DNA of 64,000 bases, from assembly GCA_035530655.1 (NCBI GenBank), contig DATKUK010000067.1, forward strand, positions 1-64,000, given 5' to 3'. Shown one piece after another: positions 35,975 through 43,877 of this stretch. Position 1 is the stretch's first letter, and each line of letters starts with the position of its first letter. Below the pieces are notes generated by a model. That model ran no database searches. It was given only the letters and a program-made list of their open reading frames with translations, and was not told the DNA's origin. Source of the DNA: DATKUK01 sp035530655 (lineage in GTDB: Bacteria; Planctomycetota; Phycisphaerae; UBA1845; DATKUK01). Both the position numbers and the translations under genes were made by a program.

Positions 35975-36429
35975 TTCCCCTTGCATCCTTATCCCCTCCT
36001 TGCCCGCCGCTTCCCGGCGCGCAAGTCCCCTCGCACTGACCCCTCCGCGAAGCACACCGGGCGGAAAAACGAGCGCCGCCACCCCTCCTGCGCTGTCGTT
36101 AGTCTCGCCGTCGGGTCGCCCACCTAGGACAACGCCTTAGGTCACACGCAAAGGTCGTGCCAACCTCCCCCACCGTCCGAAAGTAAATCACAACATCCGA
36201 TAACTCTTTTTCACACGGGAACTTGCGGCGGATCGACACGTGTAGCACCAAGGCTCACCTGCTGATCGTCGTGATGGTGCGATGCCAAAAAGCGACGCAA
36301 GCGCCGGTAGTGCCGGCCAAGCACCAGGCACAAGTCCGTATAGCCACGCGGGTTAGGCCTTCCGTTGCCGGTGGGCAACACGGCCGGCAGCCCGCCTGTG
36401 GGGGTGCCCAACGCATGGCCGGTCACGTC

Positions 36430-37215
36430 TTAGCTGACGGGCGAGCGCTTGGCCCGGCTGAAACGTGCCACATGGTCGAGCACGTGGGCGTCGGCCTTGA
36501 TCTCGGCGAACGCTTTGGCCATGGCTCCAACGGTGATTTCGAACGCCTTGGCGCCCTTTTCGGCCGTGGCGGGGGCGGCGTCACCCGCGTAGGCGTCGGG
36601 GTACATGCTGTACCACTCAATCGGCGTGTAGGCCTGGAGCTTGGGCACATCGCGCGGGAGGCCGGGCCTAGCCGGCAGACGATCCATCTTCACCAGCTCG
36701 GGGTACAGGTGCAGCAGCTTGCTGGTCTCCATCTCGCCGGCGTGGGCCTCGGGAACGTCCGAGTCGCGCAGCGGGTTGATCGGCTCGCCGACACCGCGAA
36801 GCTGCAAGAAGAACGTGGCGTAGTCTTTGTCGGCGTCGCAGAAGTCCATCATCATCAACGGCAGCCAGAAGCGGTTGCCGCCGTGACCGTTGACCAGGAT
36901 GATCCGCTTGAAGCCGTTGCGGCTGGCCTCGTCGCAGATGTTCTCCACCATCTTCATCAGCAGGTCGGTCTCCAGGGCGATCGCGCCGAGGCTGTTCTTC
37001 ATCTCCTTGACGTGGGTGTAGTAAAGCGTGGGCAGCACGACCACCGACTCGATCTCGGCCGCCGCCAGCACCGTCCGCTCGACGGCCAGGGCATCGGTGC
37101 CCAGGGGCAGGTGGTCGCCGTGGCGTTCCAGGCTGCCGATCGGCAGCACGACGGTGGCGTGGGTGGTCTTGCAGGCTTCGGCCAGGTCGGCGGCAGTCAA
37201 ATGTGCCCACTGCAT
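36430..37215 (-). CDS. Creatininase-family amidohydrolase
   Basis: This 261-residue zinc or manganese amidohydrolase of the creatininase/ArfB family includes creatininase and enzymes acting on cyclic amides in cofactor pathways. Metal-binding motifs are visible: PIGSLERHGDHLPLGTDA, ILVNGHGGN and PEAHAGEMETS. ATG at 37215 is chosen over one 36 nt upstream because AAGGGAG lies 8 nt before it. A TATAAT box lies at 37271-37266. It stands alone between ferritin and the ABC operon. The exact substrate cannot be named from sequence. Confidence 0.88.
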   Translation of the reverse strand: MQWAHLTAADLAEACKTTHATVVLPIGSLERHGDHLPLGTDALAVERTVLAAAEIESVVVLPTLYYTHVKEMKNSLGAIALETDLLMKMVENICDEASRNGFKRIILVNGHGGNRFWLPLMMMDFCDADKDYATFFLQLRGVGEPINPLRDSDVPEAHAGEMETSKLLHLYPELVKMDRLPARPGLPRDVPKLQAYTPIEWYSMYPDAYAGDAAPATAEKGAKAFEITVGAMAKAFAEIKADAHVLDHVARFSRAKRSPVS

Positions 37216-37265
37216 GAGAATCGCTCCCTTTGTGATGACGGTGTGACTCACTAACGGCAGGGAGC

Positions 37266-37271
37266 ATTATA
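37266..37271 (-). promoter_or_regulatory. -10 box of the creatininase-family gene
   Basis: TATAAT on the minus strand lies 51 nt upstream of the start codon. No good -35 is seen at 16-18 nt, so an activator or a different sigma factor is possible. Confidence 0.4.
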
Positions 37272-37334
37272 GCCCACGCATCGCCCGACCACAGTGGGGT
37301 GAAGCAGCACGCCAAACGGTGCGCCCACGGACAT

Positions 37335-39785
37335 TCATGGGGTCGGAACGATGGCTTCCGACTGAGTATGGGGCTGCACAACCGCCGGCGATTCGACGTG
37401 AATGATGTCGCTATCGAGTCGCTGCGCGGGCGTCCACGGCGCGTTGCAGAACGGGCAGGTAATCGTCGCGGGACTGCGAAGCCGCCCGCATCGCGGGCAG
37501 TTCACCAGCGCCTCGCGCGGCCGGTAGATCCGGTAGACGATCCACCCGGGAATCCCCAGCAGCAGCACCGCCAGAAACCACCGCCTCGCCTCGCCCGGGC
37601 GCTTCTGGTGCGGCCGATGCCGCCGCTTCACGTGCCAGCCCAGCAGACTCCCGATAGCCACGCTCCACACCAGAATGGGTGTGGCGATCGACGCCATGAA
37701 TATCCGCACCTGCTTGACGCTGCCGCGGCGTTCCACACCGGGCATCTTCGCCCACGGGTCGTCGAAACGCGTGTCCAGGCAGGCCGAGACCAGCGGCTCC
37801 TGAAGCACGCACTGCTGCCACTCCTGCGGCGTGTAGGCCGGCGGCATGACCAGACTGCTCAGCAGCACCGCAGGCGACGAGAGCGTCGCCAAGACATACC
37901 CGCCCACATAGCCCGCGAAGCCCGCCCAGTTGCCTCTGCGTTCGGGATCGACCCACACCTGCGCGGTGCGAACCGGACCTGCAGGCGAGCCGTCTTCCAA
38001 GAGCGGCGTGAACTGCACCAGGTTCACAAAGGGGCACCACGGGCCCGGCACAGTAACCTCGTACCATCGGCCCAGATCGTCGGGCTGCACGCGCCAGAAC
38101 AGGCACTCGGCCTCGGCGGCAGTGGGAATCCGCCCGGCAGACCAGACGGTCGGCGGGCCAAGCTCACCATCCATCCGCGCTCGCGCCAGCGCCTCCGGCC
38201 AATCCGTGCGCCAAAGCGCGTCGTCATTCTCGTCACCGCCCACCGCATCAGGCGACCAACGGAAGTAGAACCGCCCCGTGTCCAGGTTCACGTTCACACC
38301 CCAACGCCCCGGTTGAAGCACGCCCCGGGGCGACCCCGACAGGGGAGAATTCGGCGCTCCAAGGGACACTTCGGCCACCGTCCGATTGGCGAAGTTCACC
38401 TCGACGGTAGCGTCCGGACCCAACCAGACCAAGGTGCCGTGCATTGTTCCTTCCAGCGGGACTGACGTTTTGCCGGGCAAGCCAATGGTCCCGGGCGGGA
38501 ACGGGTCGATCTGATCGGTGTCGGCAATCTCATGGCGACCCGCGTAAGCCACGATCCGCCGAACCCGCCGACTCTCCTCGTCTGTGGACAACTCGTGCAA
38601 TTCCAGGAGGCCCGTCCGATGGTTGGGGTACACGAGGTTGGTCGTGCTCGCCAGGCGCTGGTACCCACCCGGCCCCCAAAGGATGCCGGGGAACTCCTGC
38701 GACCACCCAAGCCATAGCAGCCGCGACCGACTGAGTGGCTCGCCCGCGGACCAGGGATTGTACATCCGCGCGAGGCGCACCCGGAGGGCGGGATGCTGGG
38801 AGGGCTGAAAGTCGAATCCGTCGCCTGGCGGCTCGGCTGGCGACTGTCTTTCGAGCCAGGAACGTGCCGGCCCCCGCGGCGACAACCACCACCTCCACTG
38901 TGCGGCAGCATGTGTCCGTCCAGCCGACGACCTGACATAAAGGTGGGCCGGAATCAGGGCTTCGGCAAACTGCCAGAAGATACGCTCGCCGCTCCCGGCG
39001 TGGGGGTTTCCCGCACCGTCGAGCACCACCGCCGCTCGACCCCACAGGCAACTCGGCGACCGATCGAGCGACGCCCTGACCATCGCCAAAGGGGTCTGCC
39101 ACACGAGCACGACCAGTGCGGTGACGATGATCCGGCGCGGCCAAGTCGTGCGAGGACGGCCGGCCAGCAGCACGAGCGCCAGCAGGGCGCCGGCGGCCAG
39201 CAGCCGCGCCAACTCGACGCTCATGACCGCCTGCCCACGACAGTACCACTCGAGCACGACCACTACCGGGACGCCAAGCAGCGCCCGCCAGATGCTGCCG
39301 CGCCCAAAGCACAGTCCCCCGGCGTAGGCGGGCAGAAGCGGGCTCAGCAGATACGCCCAAGTCCGAACCGCTTCGTCCCAGTAGAGCGGCAGGGGCCGAA
39401 CGTCGGCAATGGTCATCCACGCCAGCACCACGCCCACGGGCAGCCCGATGCAGATCAAAAGAAGGGCGAGTCCGGCTATGGTGCGCACGAGGTCGATGGT
39501 CAGCCGCCTGACCGGCAGGATGCTTACGTGATCGGTCAGCCCGCGCCAGCGTGCCGACCGGGCCTGCGACTGGCCCAGCAAATACGCCAAGACCCAGCCG
39601 ACCGTCCCAGTCACCAGCGACACTCCCGCAATCGTCCCGTAGAGGCCTTGAGCGTGGTCCCATCCGGCTGAAACCTGCTCGTACACATCCACTGCCAAGC
39701 CCGCGAAGGCAATGCCCAAAAGCAGCAATGCCAGCACGAGAAACAGCAGGCTATCGATCAGGTCACGACGCAGCAGTTGCCACAT
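37335..39785 (-). CDS. Large ABC-2-like membrane protein with C-terminal zinc ribbon
   Basis: This 816-residue protein is the likely permease partner of the adjacent ATPase. The N-terminal third has about six hydrophobic helices (first DLIDSLLFLVLALLLLGIAFAGLA). A soluble region of about 350 residues follows, then two further helices and a C-terminal zinc ribbon, CPRCGRL..CPFCNAPW. ATG at 39785 follows GAGGTGG and lies inside the end of the ATPase gene (23-nt overlap); the frame is open further upstream, but there it shadows the ATPase. The middle domain is not recognised. Transport direction and substrate are unknown, although YtrA-regulated systems often export antibiotics or respond to envelope stress. 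Confidence 0.8.
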   Translation of the reverse strand: MWQLLRRDLIDSLLFLVLALLLLGIAFAGLAVDVYEQVSAGWDHAQGLYGTIAGVSLVTGTVGWVLAYLLGQSQARSARWRGLTDHVSILPVRRLTIDLVRTIAGLALLLICIGLPVGVVLAWMTIADVRPLPLYWDEAVRTWAYLLSPLLPAYAGGLCFGRGSIWRALLGVPVVVVLEWYCRGQAVMSVELARLLAAGALLALVLLAGRPRTTWPRRIIVTALVVLVWQTPLAMVRASLDRSPSCLWGRAAVVLDGAGNPHAGSGERIFWQFAEALIPAHLYVRSSAGRTHAAAQWRWWLSPRGPARSWLERQSPAEPPGDGFDFQPSQHPALRVRLARMYNPWSAGEPLSRSRLLWLGWSQEFPGILWGPGGYQRLASTTNLVYPNHRTGLLELHELSTDEESRRVRRIVAYAGRHEIADTDQIDPFPPGTIGLPGKTSVPLEGTMHGTLVWLGPDATVEVNFANRTVAEVSLGAPNSPLSGSPRGVLQPGRWGVNVNLDTGRFYFRWSPDAVGGDENDDALWRTDWPEALARARMDGELGPPTVWSAGRIPTAAEAECLFWRVQPDDLGRWYEVTVPGPWCPFVNLVQFTPLLEDGSPAGPVRTAQVWVDPERRGNWAGFAGYVGGYVLATLSSPAVLLSSLVMPPAYTPQEWQQCVLQEPLVSACLDTRFDDPWAKMPGVERRGSVKQVRIFMASIATPILVWSVAIGSLLGWHVKRRHRPHQKRPGEARRWFLAVLLLGIPGWIVYRIYRPREALVNCPRCGRLRSPATITCPFCNAPWTPAQRLDSDIIHVESPAVVQPHTQSEAIVPTP

Positions 39786-40692
39786 GGGCCACCTCGGAAG
39801 ACTCGTTTTCGTGGTTGCCGGCGTATTCGACGAATATCTCTTCCAGGCCCATGGGCGCCGGCTCGATCCGTTGCGGGCCGGCGCTCTGAAGCATGGCCAT
39901 CTTGGCGTCATCGGGCTCGGCCAGCGTGATGAGCCACTCGCGCTGGCTGCGACGGCTGCGCACGATGCCGCGGATCGGCAGCGAGTCGGGCGCCTTGTCG
40001 GCCCACACCAGTCGCAGCTTTCGCACGGCCGACTTGAGGTGCTCGAGCGAGCAGTCCACCACGATCCGCTGGTCGTGCAGGATCGCGATGTGGTCGGCCA
40101 GCCGCTCGACGTCGGACAGGATGTGCGACGTGATGAGGATGGTGCGGCCCTCTTGCTGAATCAGGTCGATCGCCAACTCCAGGAACTCGCGTCGCACGAC
40201 GGTGTCGAGCCCCAACGTCGGGTCGTCGAGGATGAGAAGCTCAGGCTGCGTCGCCAGCGCGAGCGCCAAAGCCAGTTGCGCCCGTTGCCCGCGACTGAGC
40301 CGCCGCACCTTGCGGTCGGTGGGCAGTGCGAGGCGGTCGAGCAAGTGCCGCAGGTACGTCATATCGAACCGGCGCACGACGCCCCGCGTGAGCTTGATCA
40401 ACTCCTCAACCGACAGGTAGCCGGGCAGGGCATGGCCCTCCGCCACGTAGCCGATCCGCCGTTTGACGCCGGGCGTCAGCCGGCGCGAGTTTCGCCCGAA
40501 CACCCGCGTCGCGCCGGTCGTCGCCGGCTCGAGCCCGAGCAGGATCTTGATCAGCGTCGTCTTGCCCGTGCCGTTTCGGCCCAGCAGGCCACAGATCTCG
40601 CCCGGGTAGACCTTCAGGTCCACGTCGTGCAAGACCCGTTGCGTGTCGAAATACTTCGTCACCCGCTCGACTTCGATTACCGCTTCGCTCAT
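39763..40692 (-). CDS. ABC transporter ATP-binding protein
   Basis: This 309-residue ATPase is of the CcmA/NatA-like export type. Walker A is GRNGTGKTT, the signature is LSRGQRAQLAL, Walker B is LLILDDPTLGLD, and the switch His lies in ILITSHILSD. The C-terminal 80 residues are a typical extra domain of exporter ATPases. Its start overlaps the end of the GntR regulator gene by 4 nt and its end overlaps the permease gene, forming a tight three-gene operon. Confidence 0.93.
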   Translation of the reverse strand: MSEAVIEVERVTKYFDTQRVLHDVDLKVYPGEICGLLGRNGTGKTTLIKILLGLEPATTGATRVFGRNSRRLTPGVKRRIGYVAEGHALPGYLSVEELIKLTRGVVRRFDMTYLRHLLDRLALPTDRKVRRLSRGQRAQLALALALATQPELLILDDPTLGLDTVVRREFLELAIDLIQQEGRTILITSHILSDVERLADHIAILHDQRIVVDCSLEHLKSAVRKLRLVWADKAPDSLPIRGIVRSRRSQREWLITLAEPDDAKMAMLQSAGPQRIEPAPMGLEEIFVEYAGNHENESSEVAHVATAAS

Positions 40693-41132
40693 GTTGCGTC
40701 CCCTTCGTTTGACTCAGATGGGGGTCGTTTACTACCGGAGTCGGCCCCGCCCACCCCGAATCCAGCCACGAGCGTGCCGAAGAGCCCCGTCAGTTGGTCC
40801 TTCGGCACGCCCAACAGCCGCGCTTCCACCACCACCCGCTCGACCAGCTCTCCCAGGATGCGGTCGCGTGCGGCCTCGGTCAGTTCGGTGGGGCGATCGG
40901 CCCGCACGAACACGCCCCTGCCCGGCTGGGTGTAGATCAGCCCCTCGCGCTCCATCTCGCGATAGGCCTTGGCGATTGTGTTCGGGTTGATCAGCAACTC
41001 AGCCGCCAGCTCTCGGACGCTGGGCAGGCGTTCGTCGGGCAGCACATCCCCTCGGGCGACCGCCCTTTTGACCTGCCAGACAAGCTGCTGATACACCGGC
41101 TCGCCGCCGGCCGGATTGACGCGAAAGTTCAT
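40689..41132 (-). CDS. GntR-family regulator, YtrA subfamily
   Basis: This 147-residue repressor has an N-terminal winged helix (PVYQQLVWQVKRAVARGDVLPDERLPSVRELAAEL, residues about 13-47) and the recognition helix NPNTIAKAYREMEREGLI. The effector domain is the short helical type of the YtrA subfamily, not a UTRA or FCD domain. It is the first gene of the ABC operon. Members of this subfamily repress their own operon by binding an inverted repeat at the promoter; exactly such a site lies at 41145-41163. Confidence 0.92.
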   Translation of the reverse strand: MNFRVNPAGGEPVYQQLVWQVKRAVARGDVLPDERLPSVRELAAELLINPNTIAKAYREMEREGLIYTQPGRGVFVRADRPTELTEAARDRILGELVERVVVEARLLGVPKDQLTGLFGTLVAGFGVGGADSGSKRPPSESNEGDAT

Positions 41133-41144
41133 GATGTATAATCC

Positions 41145-41191
41145 GTACTAGTTCACCTAGTACAGTATACACCAAACCAGCGGCATGTCAA
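41145..41191 (-). promoter_or_regulatory. Promoter and operator of the GntR-ABC operon
   Basis: On the minus strand TTGACA (41191-41186), a 16-nt spacer and TATACT (41169-41164) form a near-perfect sigma-70 promoter. Just downstream, over the expected transcription start, is the inverted repeat GTACTAG-ttcac-CTAGTAC (41145-41163). Its position fits repression by the GntR protein encoded directly after it. Confidence 0.75.
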
Positions 41192-41625
41192 CTTCGGCGG
41201 CATCCCACGCCGTTGTTAACGGTGAGCGAAGCCGAACCGTTGCGTGGCGCGTCCCCCGCGGATGGTGCCGAATAGGTGCTTGGATGAATCCCGCGATCAT
41301 CCCGCGGCCCCTTTCGGCTTGCTCATAGGTGCCACCCGAGAATCCGTTACTCGCTCCTGGAAGGAACGGCACACAATGTGTGGATGGTGGATCAACGACT
41401 TGACCGGCTTGGCGGTGGGCAGCAGGATGAAGTCGGCGGTGTCACCGATCATGCCCGGCGCAGGCTGATAATATCAGGGCGTATGTGCGAGCGGCACGTC
41501 GGCTGTGGCCTGGGCTCTGTCTGAGCAACAGGTTAACCCGACGGTACGCCGCCTGAGGTATTGGCGGACGTCGGCGTGCCAGGATCAGCGGAGTGTGTTC
41601 GACGTATCGTGCGCGGTGGCCGAAT

Positions 41626-41657
41626 CACGGCCCGGCTTCCCCGGACCGTGCCACCCC
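41626..41657. repeat. REP-like palindromic repeat, copy 2, in an otherwise empty upstream region
   Basis: CACGGCCCGG-cttcc-CCGGACCGTG followed by CCACCCC matches the copy at 4935-4968 in both arms and in the flank. It lies just before the start of the DUF4038-type gene. The remaining region 41192-41625 shows no convincing gene; a 30-codon frame at 41376-41468 has no other support. Confidence 0.5.
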
Positions 41658-41689
41658 ACCGGTTGGCCAAGCGAAAGGTGGGCTCGGAT

Positions 41690-42910
41690 ATGACGCGAAA
41701 GCCGGTCAATGAGATCACCCCGATCGCTGTCAGCGAGAACGGTCGTTATTTCGTGCGGACCGACGGAGAGCCGTTTTTCTGGCTGGGCGATACGCAGTGG
41801 GAACTCTTCCGCTTGTTCACTCTGGCGGAGGTTGCGGACATCCTGGACAGCCGACATAGGCTGGGATTCACGTGCCTTCAGATCATGCTGGTGGGGGTTG
41901 ATCCGCTGGAGAACGTCGAAGGTCAGTTGCCGTGGCTCGACGGCGATCCGACCAGACCCAACGAAAAGTACTTCGAGCACGTGGACAGGGTCATTGCGCT
42001 CTGTGGTCGTTACGAGGAGCTGGCCTTGGTCGTTGGCGTCTACCATACGGTTCGGATGAAAGGGGTGGTCCATACCGGCAATGCCCGATCCTGGGCCCGC
42101 TGGGTGGGGCAGCGCTACGCGGGCGTGCCGAGCATCGTGTGGTCGATGTACCCCAAGGCCCTGCCTGAGGATGTTGGCGTCTGCCGGGAGCTGGCGCGTG
42201 GGCTGCGTGAAGCAGACGGGGGCTCGCACTTGATCACCGCGCATCCGGATCCCTCGCCGGCCTCTTCGAGTGTCATCCTGCACGACGAAGCGTGGTTGGC
42301 GTTCAATTGCATTCAAGTGTTCAGCCATCTTGACCTCATTCATCCTATGGTGACCAGCGACTACGGCCGCCAGCCGGTAAAGCCGGTCGTCATGGCCGAG
42401 GGGGCCTACGAGGCGGGGCCGGAGTATGGGTTTGATGTCACGCCGTTGTGGGTGCGAAGGCAGGCGTATTACAGCTATCTGGTGGGTGGATGGCACACCT
42501 ATGGTCACAACCATTCGTGGCGAGTGCCGGCCGACTGGCGGGAGGCTCTCGATTCGCCCGGTTCGCGGCAGATGGGCATCCTGAAGAACGTGTTGCCGGC
42601 GCGGAGCGAGTGGTGGCGGCTTGTCCCGGATCAATCACTGCTGGTGGCCGGCGGGCAGACGGATGGGAGGATCGTCAACCTGGCGGCACGACACGCTGAA
42701 GGTCGTTGGGCAATGGTATATGCCGCGAGCCCGTCGCGATTCTCGGTGGCCATGGATAAGCTGGGGGGCGGGGTGGTGTGTGAGGCTTTTTGGGTTGATC
42801 CCAGAACCGGCGATTGCAGCGAAACGACCCGCTACGCCAACTCGGGGGTACGGGCGCTGGCAACACCTGACGGCTGGGAAGATGGTTTGCTTGTGCTGGA
42901 GGTATCGTAG
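41690..42910 (+). CDS. DUF4038 / GH140-like glycoside hydrolase
   Basis: This 406-residue TIM-barrel protein of the DUF4038 family includes apiosidases (GH140) and other pectin- or hemicellulose-side-chain hydrolases. The family opening is clear: ENGRYFVRTDGEPFFWLGDTQWELF. YAGVPSIVWSMYPKA and KPVVMAEGAYEAGPEYGF carry likely catalytic acids. The last 90 residues form the small C-terminal beta domain that often accompanies DUF4038 (annotated as a putative collagen-binding domain). There is no signal peptide with this start (AAAGGTGGG upstream); the frame continues to 41561 without adding one. The substrate is unknown. Confidence 0.82.
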   Translation: MTRKPVNEITPIAVSENGRYFVRTDGEPFFWLGDTQWELFRLFTLAEVADILDSRHRLGFTCLQIMLVGVDPLENVEGQLPWLDGDPTRPNEKYFEHVDRVIALCGRYEELALVVGVYHTVRMKGVVHTGNARSWARWVGQRYAGVPSIVWSMYPKALPEDVGVCRELARGLREADGGSHLITAHPDPSPASSSVILHDEAWLAFNCIQVFSHLDLIHPMVTSDYGRQPVKPVVMAEGAYEAGPEYGFDVTPLWVRRQAYYSYLVGGWHTYGHNHSWRVPADWREALDSPGSRQMGILKNVLPARSEWWRLVPDQSLLVAGGQTDGRIVNLAARHAEGRWAMVYAASPSRFSVAMDKLGGGVVCEAFWVDPRTGDCSETTRYANSGVRALATPDGWEDGLLVLEVS

Positions 42911-42983
42911 CGGGGAAATTGAGATACTGGCTGACGAGTCCCGGCGCTCCGGAATGGCACCCGGCCTGATCCGTAAGGGAAGA

Positions 42984-43001
42984 CACTGTTCAAGAACAGT
43001 G
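42984..43001 (-). terminator. Hairpin downstream of yebC
   Basis: CACTGTTC-aa-GAACAGTG (42984-43001) is an 8-bp inverted repeat. On the minus strand TCTTCCCTT follows, so it could end the long nusA-yebC transcript. A related direct copy of the motif (GACTGTTCGAGGA) lies at about 43029-43041. Confidence 0.4.
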
Positions 43002-43075
43002 GCACACCGCTTGACGCCTGGGGGAAGAGACTGTTCGAGGACCCGCCGCGGTGGGGGACACGGGTTGGCAGGGGG

Positions 43076-43834
43076 TCAAGATGTTTCGGCGGCGAGCTGG
43101 GCCATCACCTCGTCGGGTACGTCGAAGTTGGAGTAGACGTTCTGCACGTCGTCGTGATCCTGAAGCTTGTCGATTAGCGTGAGCACCTTGCGCCCGGTGT
43201 CCGCGTCGATGGTGATCTGCGACTGGGCGACCCAGGAGATTTCGGCGACCTCGGTTTCGATCTCGGCTGCGTCGAGGGCCTTCTTGACGGCTTCGTACGA
43301 CTCGGGCGGTGTGGTGATCTCGAAGATCTGCCCGGTGGGCTTGATGTCGTCGGCGCCGGCTTCGGCGGCGATCTCGATGAGTCGGTCTTCGTCGACGTCC
43401 TCGACCGAGACGGTGAGCAGCCCCTTGCGCTCGAACAGAAAGGCAACGCAGCCGGCGGCACCCAGGTTCCCGCCGGACGACTCGAAGATCTTCTTGATCT
43501 CGGGCTGGGTTCGGTTTCGGTTGTCGGTCATCACTTCGCACATGAGCGCGACGCCGCCAGCGGCGTAGCCTTCGTAGGTGACCTCCTCGTACGACGCGCC
43601 TTCGAGTTCGCCGGTGCCTTTTTTGATGGCACGCTCGATGCTGTCGCGCGGCATGTTGGCGGCACGGGCCTTGTCGACGGCCAGTCGCAGCCGGGGGTTG
43701 GCGCTCAGGTCGCCGCCGCCCGTCCTGGCGGCCATGGTGACGTTACGGCTGAGCTTGCTCCAGAGCTTGCCGCGTGCCGCGTCGACTCTTGCCTTCTTGT
43801 GCTTGATCCCGGCCCAGTGTGAGTGTCCAGCCAT
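43076..43834 (-). CDS. yebC: YebC/TACO1-family protein
   Basis: This 252-residue three-domain protein is typical of YebC (MAGHSHWAGIKHKKARVDAARGK at the N-terminus, then ANMPRDSIERAIKKGTGE and YEGYAAGGVALMCEVMTDN). Family members bind DNA or ribosomes; recent work links them to translation of proline-rich stretches. It is the last gene of the nusA operon, 43 nt after the TPR gene. A translation role would suit an operon with infB, whose product has a long Pro/Ala-rich linker. Confidence 0.94.
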   Translation of the reverse strand: MAGHSHWAGIKHKKARVDAARGKLWSKLSRNVTMAARTGGGDLSANPRLRLAVDKARAANMPRDSIERAIKKGTGELEGASYEEVTYEGYAAGGVALMCEVMTDNRNRTQPEIKKIFESSGGNLGAAGCVAFLFERKGLLTVSVEDVDEDRLIEIAAEAGADDIKPTGQIFEITTPPESYEAVKKALDAAEIETEVAEISWVAQSQITIDADTGRKVLTLIDKLQDHDDVQNVYSNFDVPDEVMAQLAAETS

Positions 43835-43877
43835 ACGAGCCTCCTAAGTAACGCTCCTGCCATTCCTGCAATTGCCG

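Noticed and set aside
41376..41468. 30-codon reading frame starting MCGWWINDLTGL
   Set aside because: It has a moderate ribosome binding site but nothing else in support: no known family, no partner gene and ordinary base composition.
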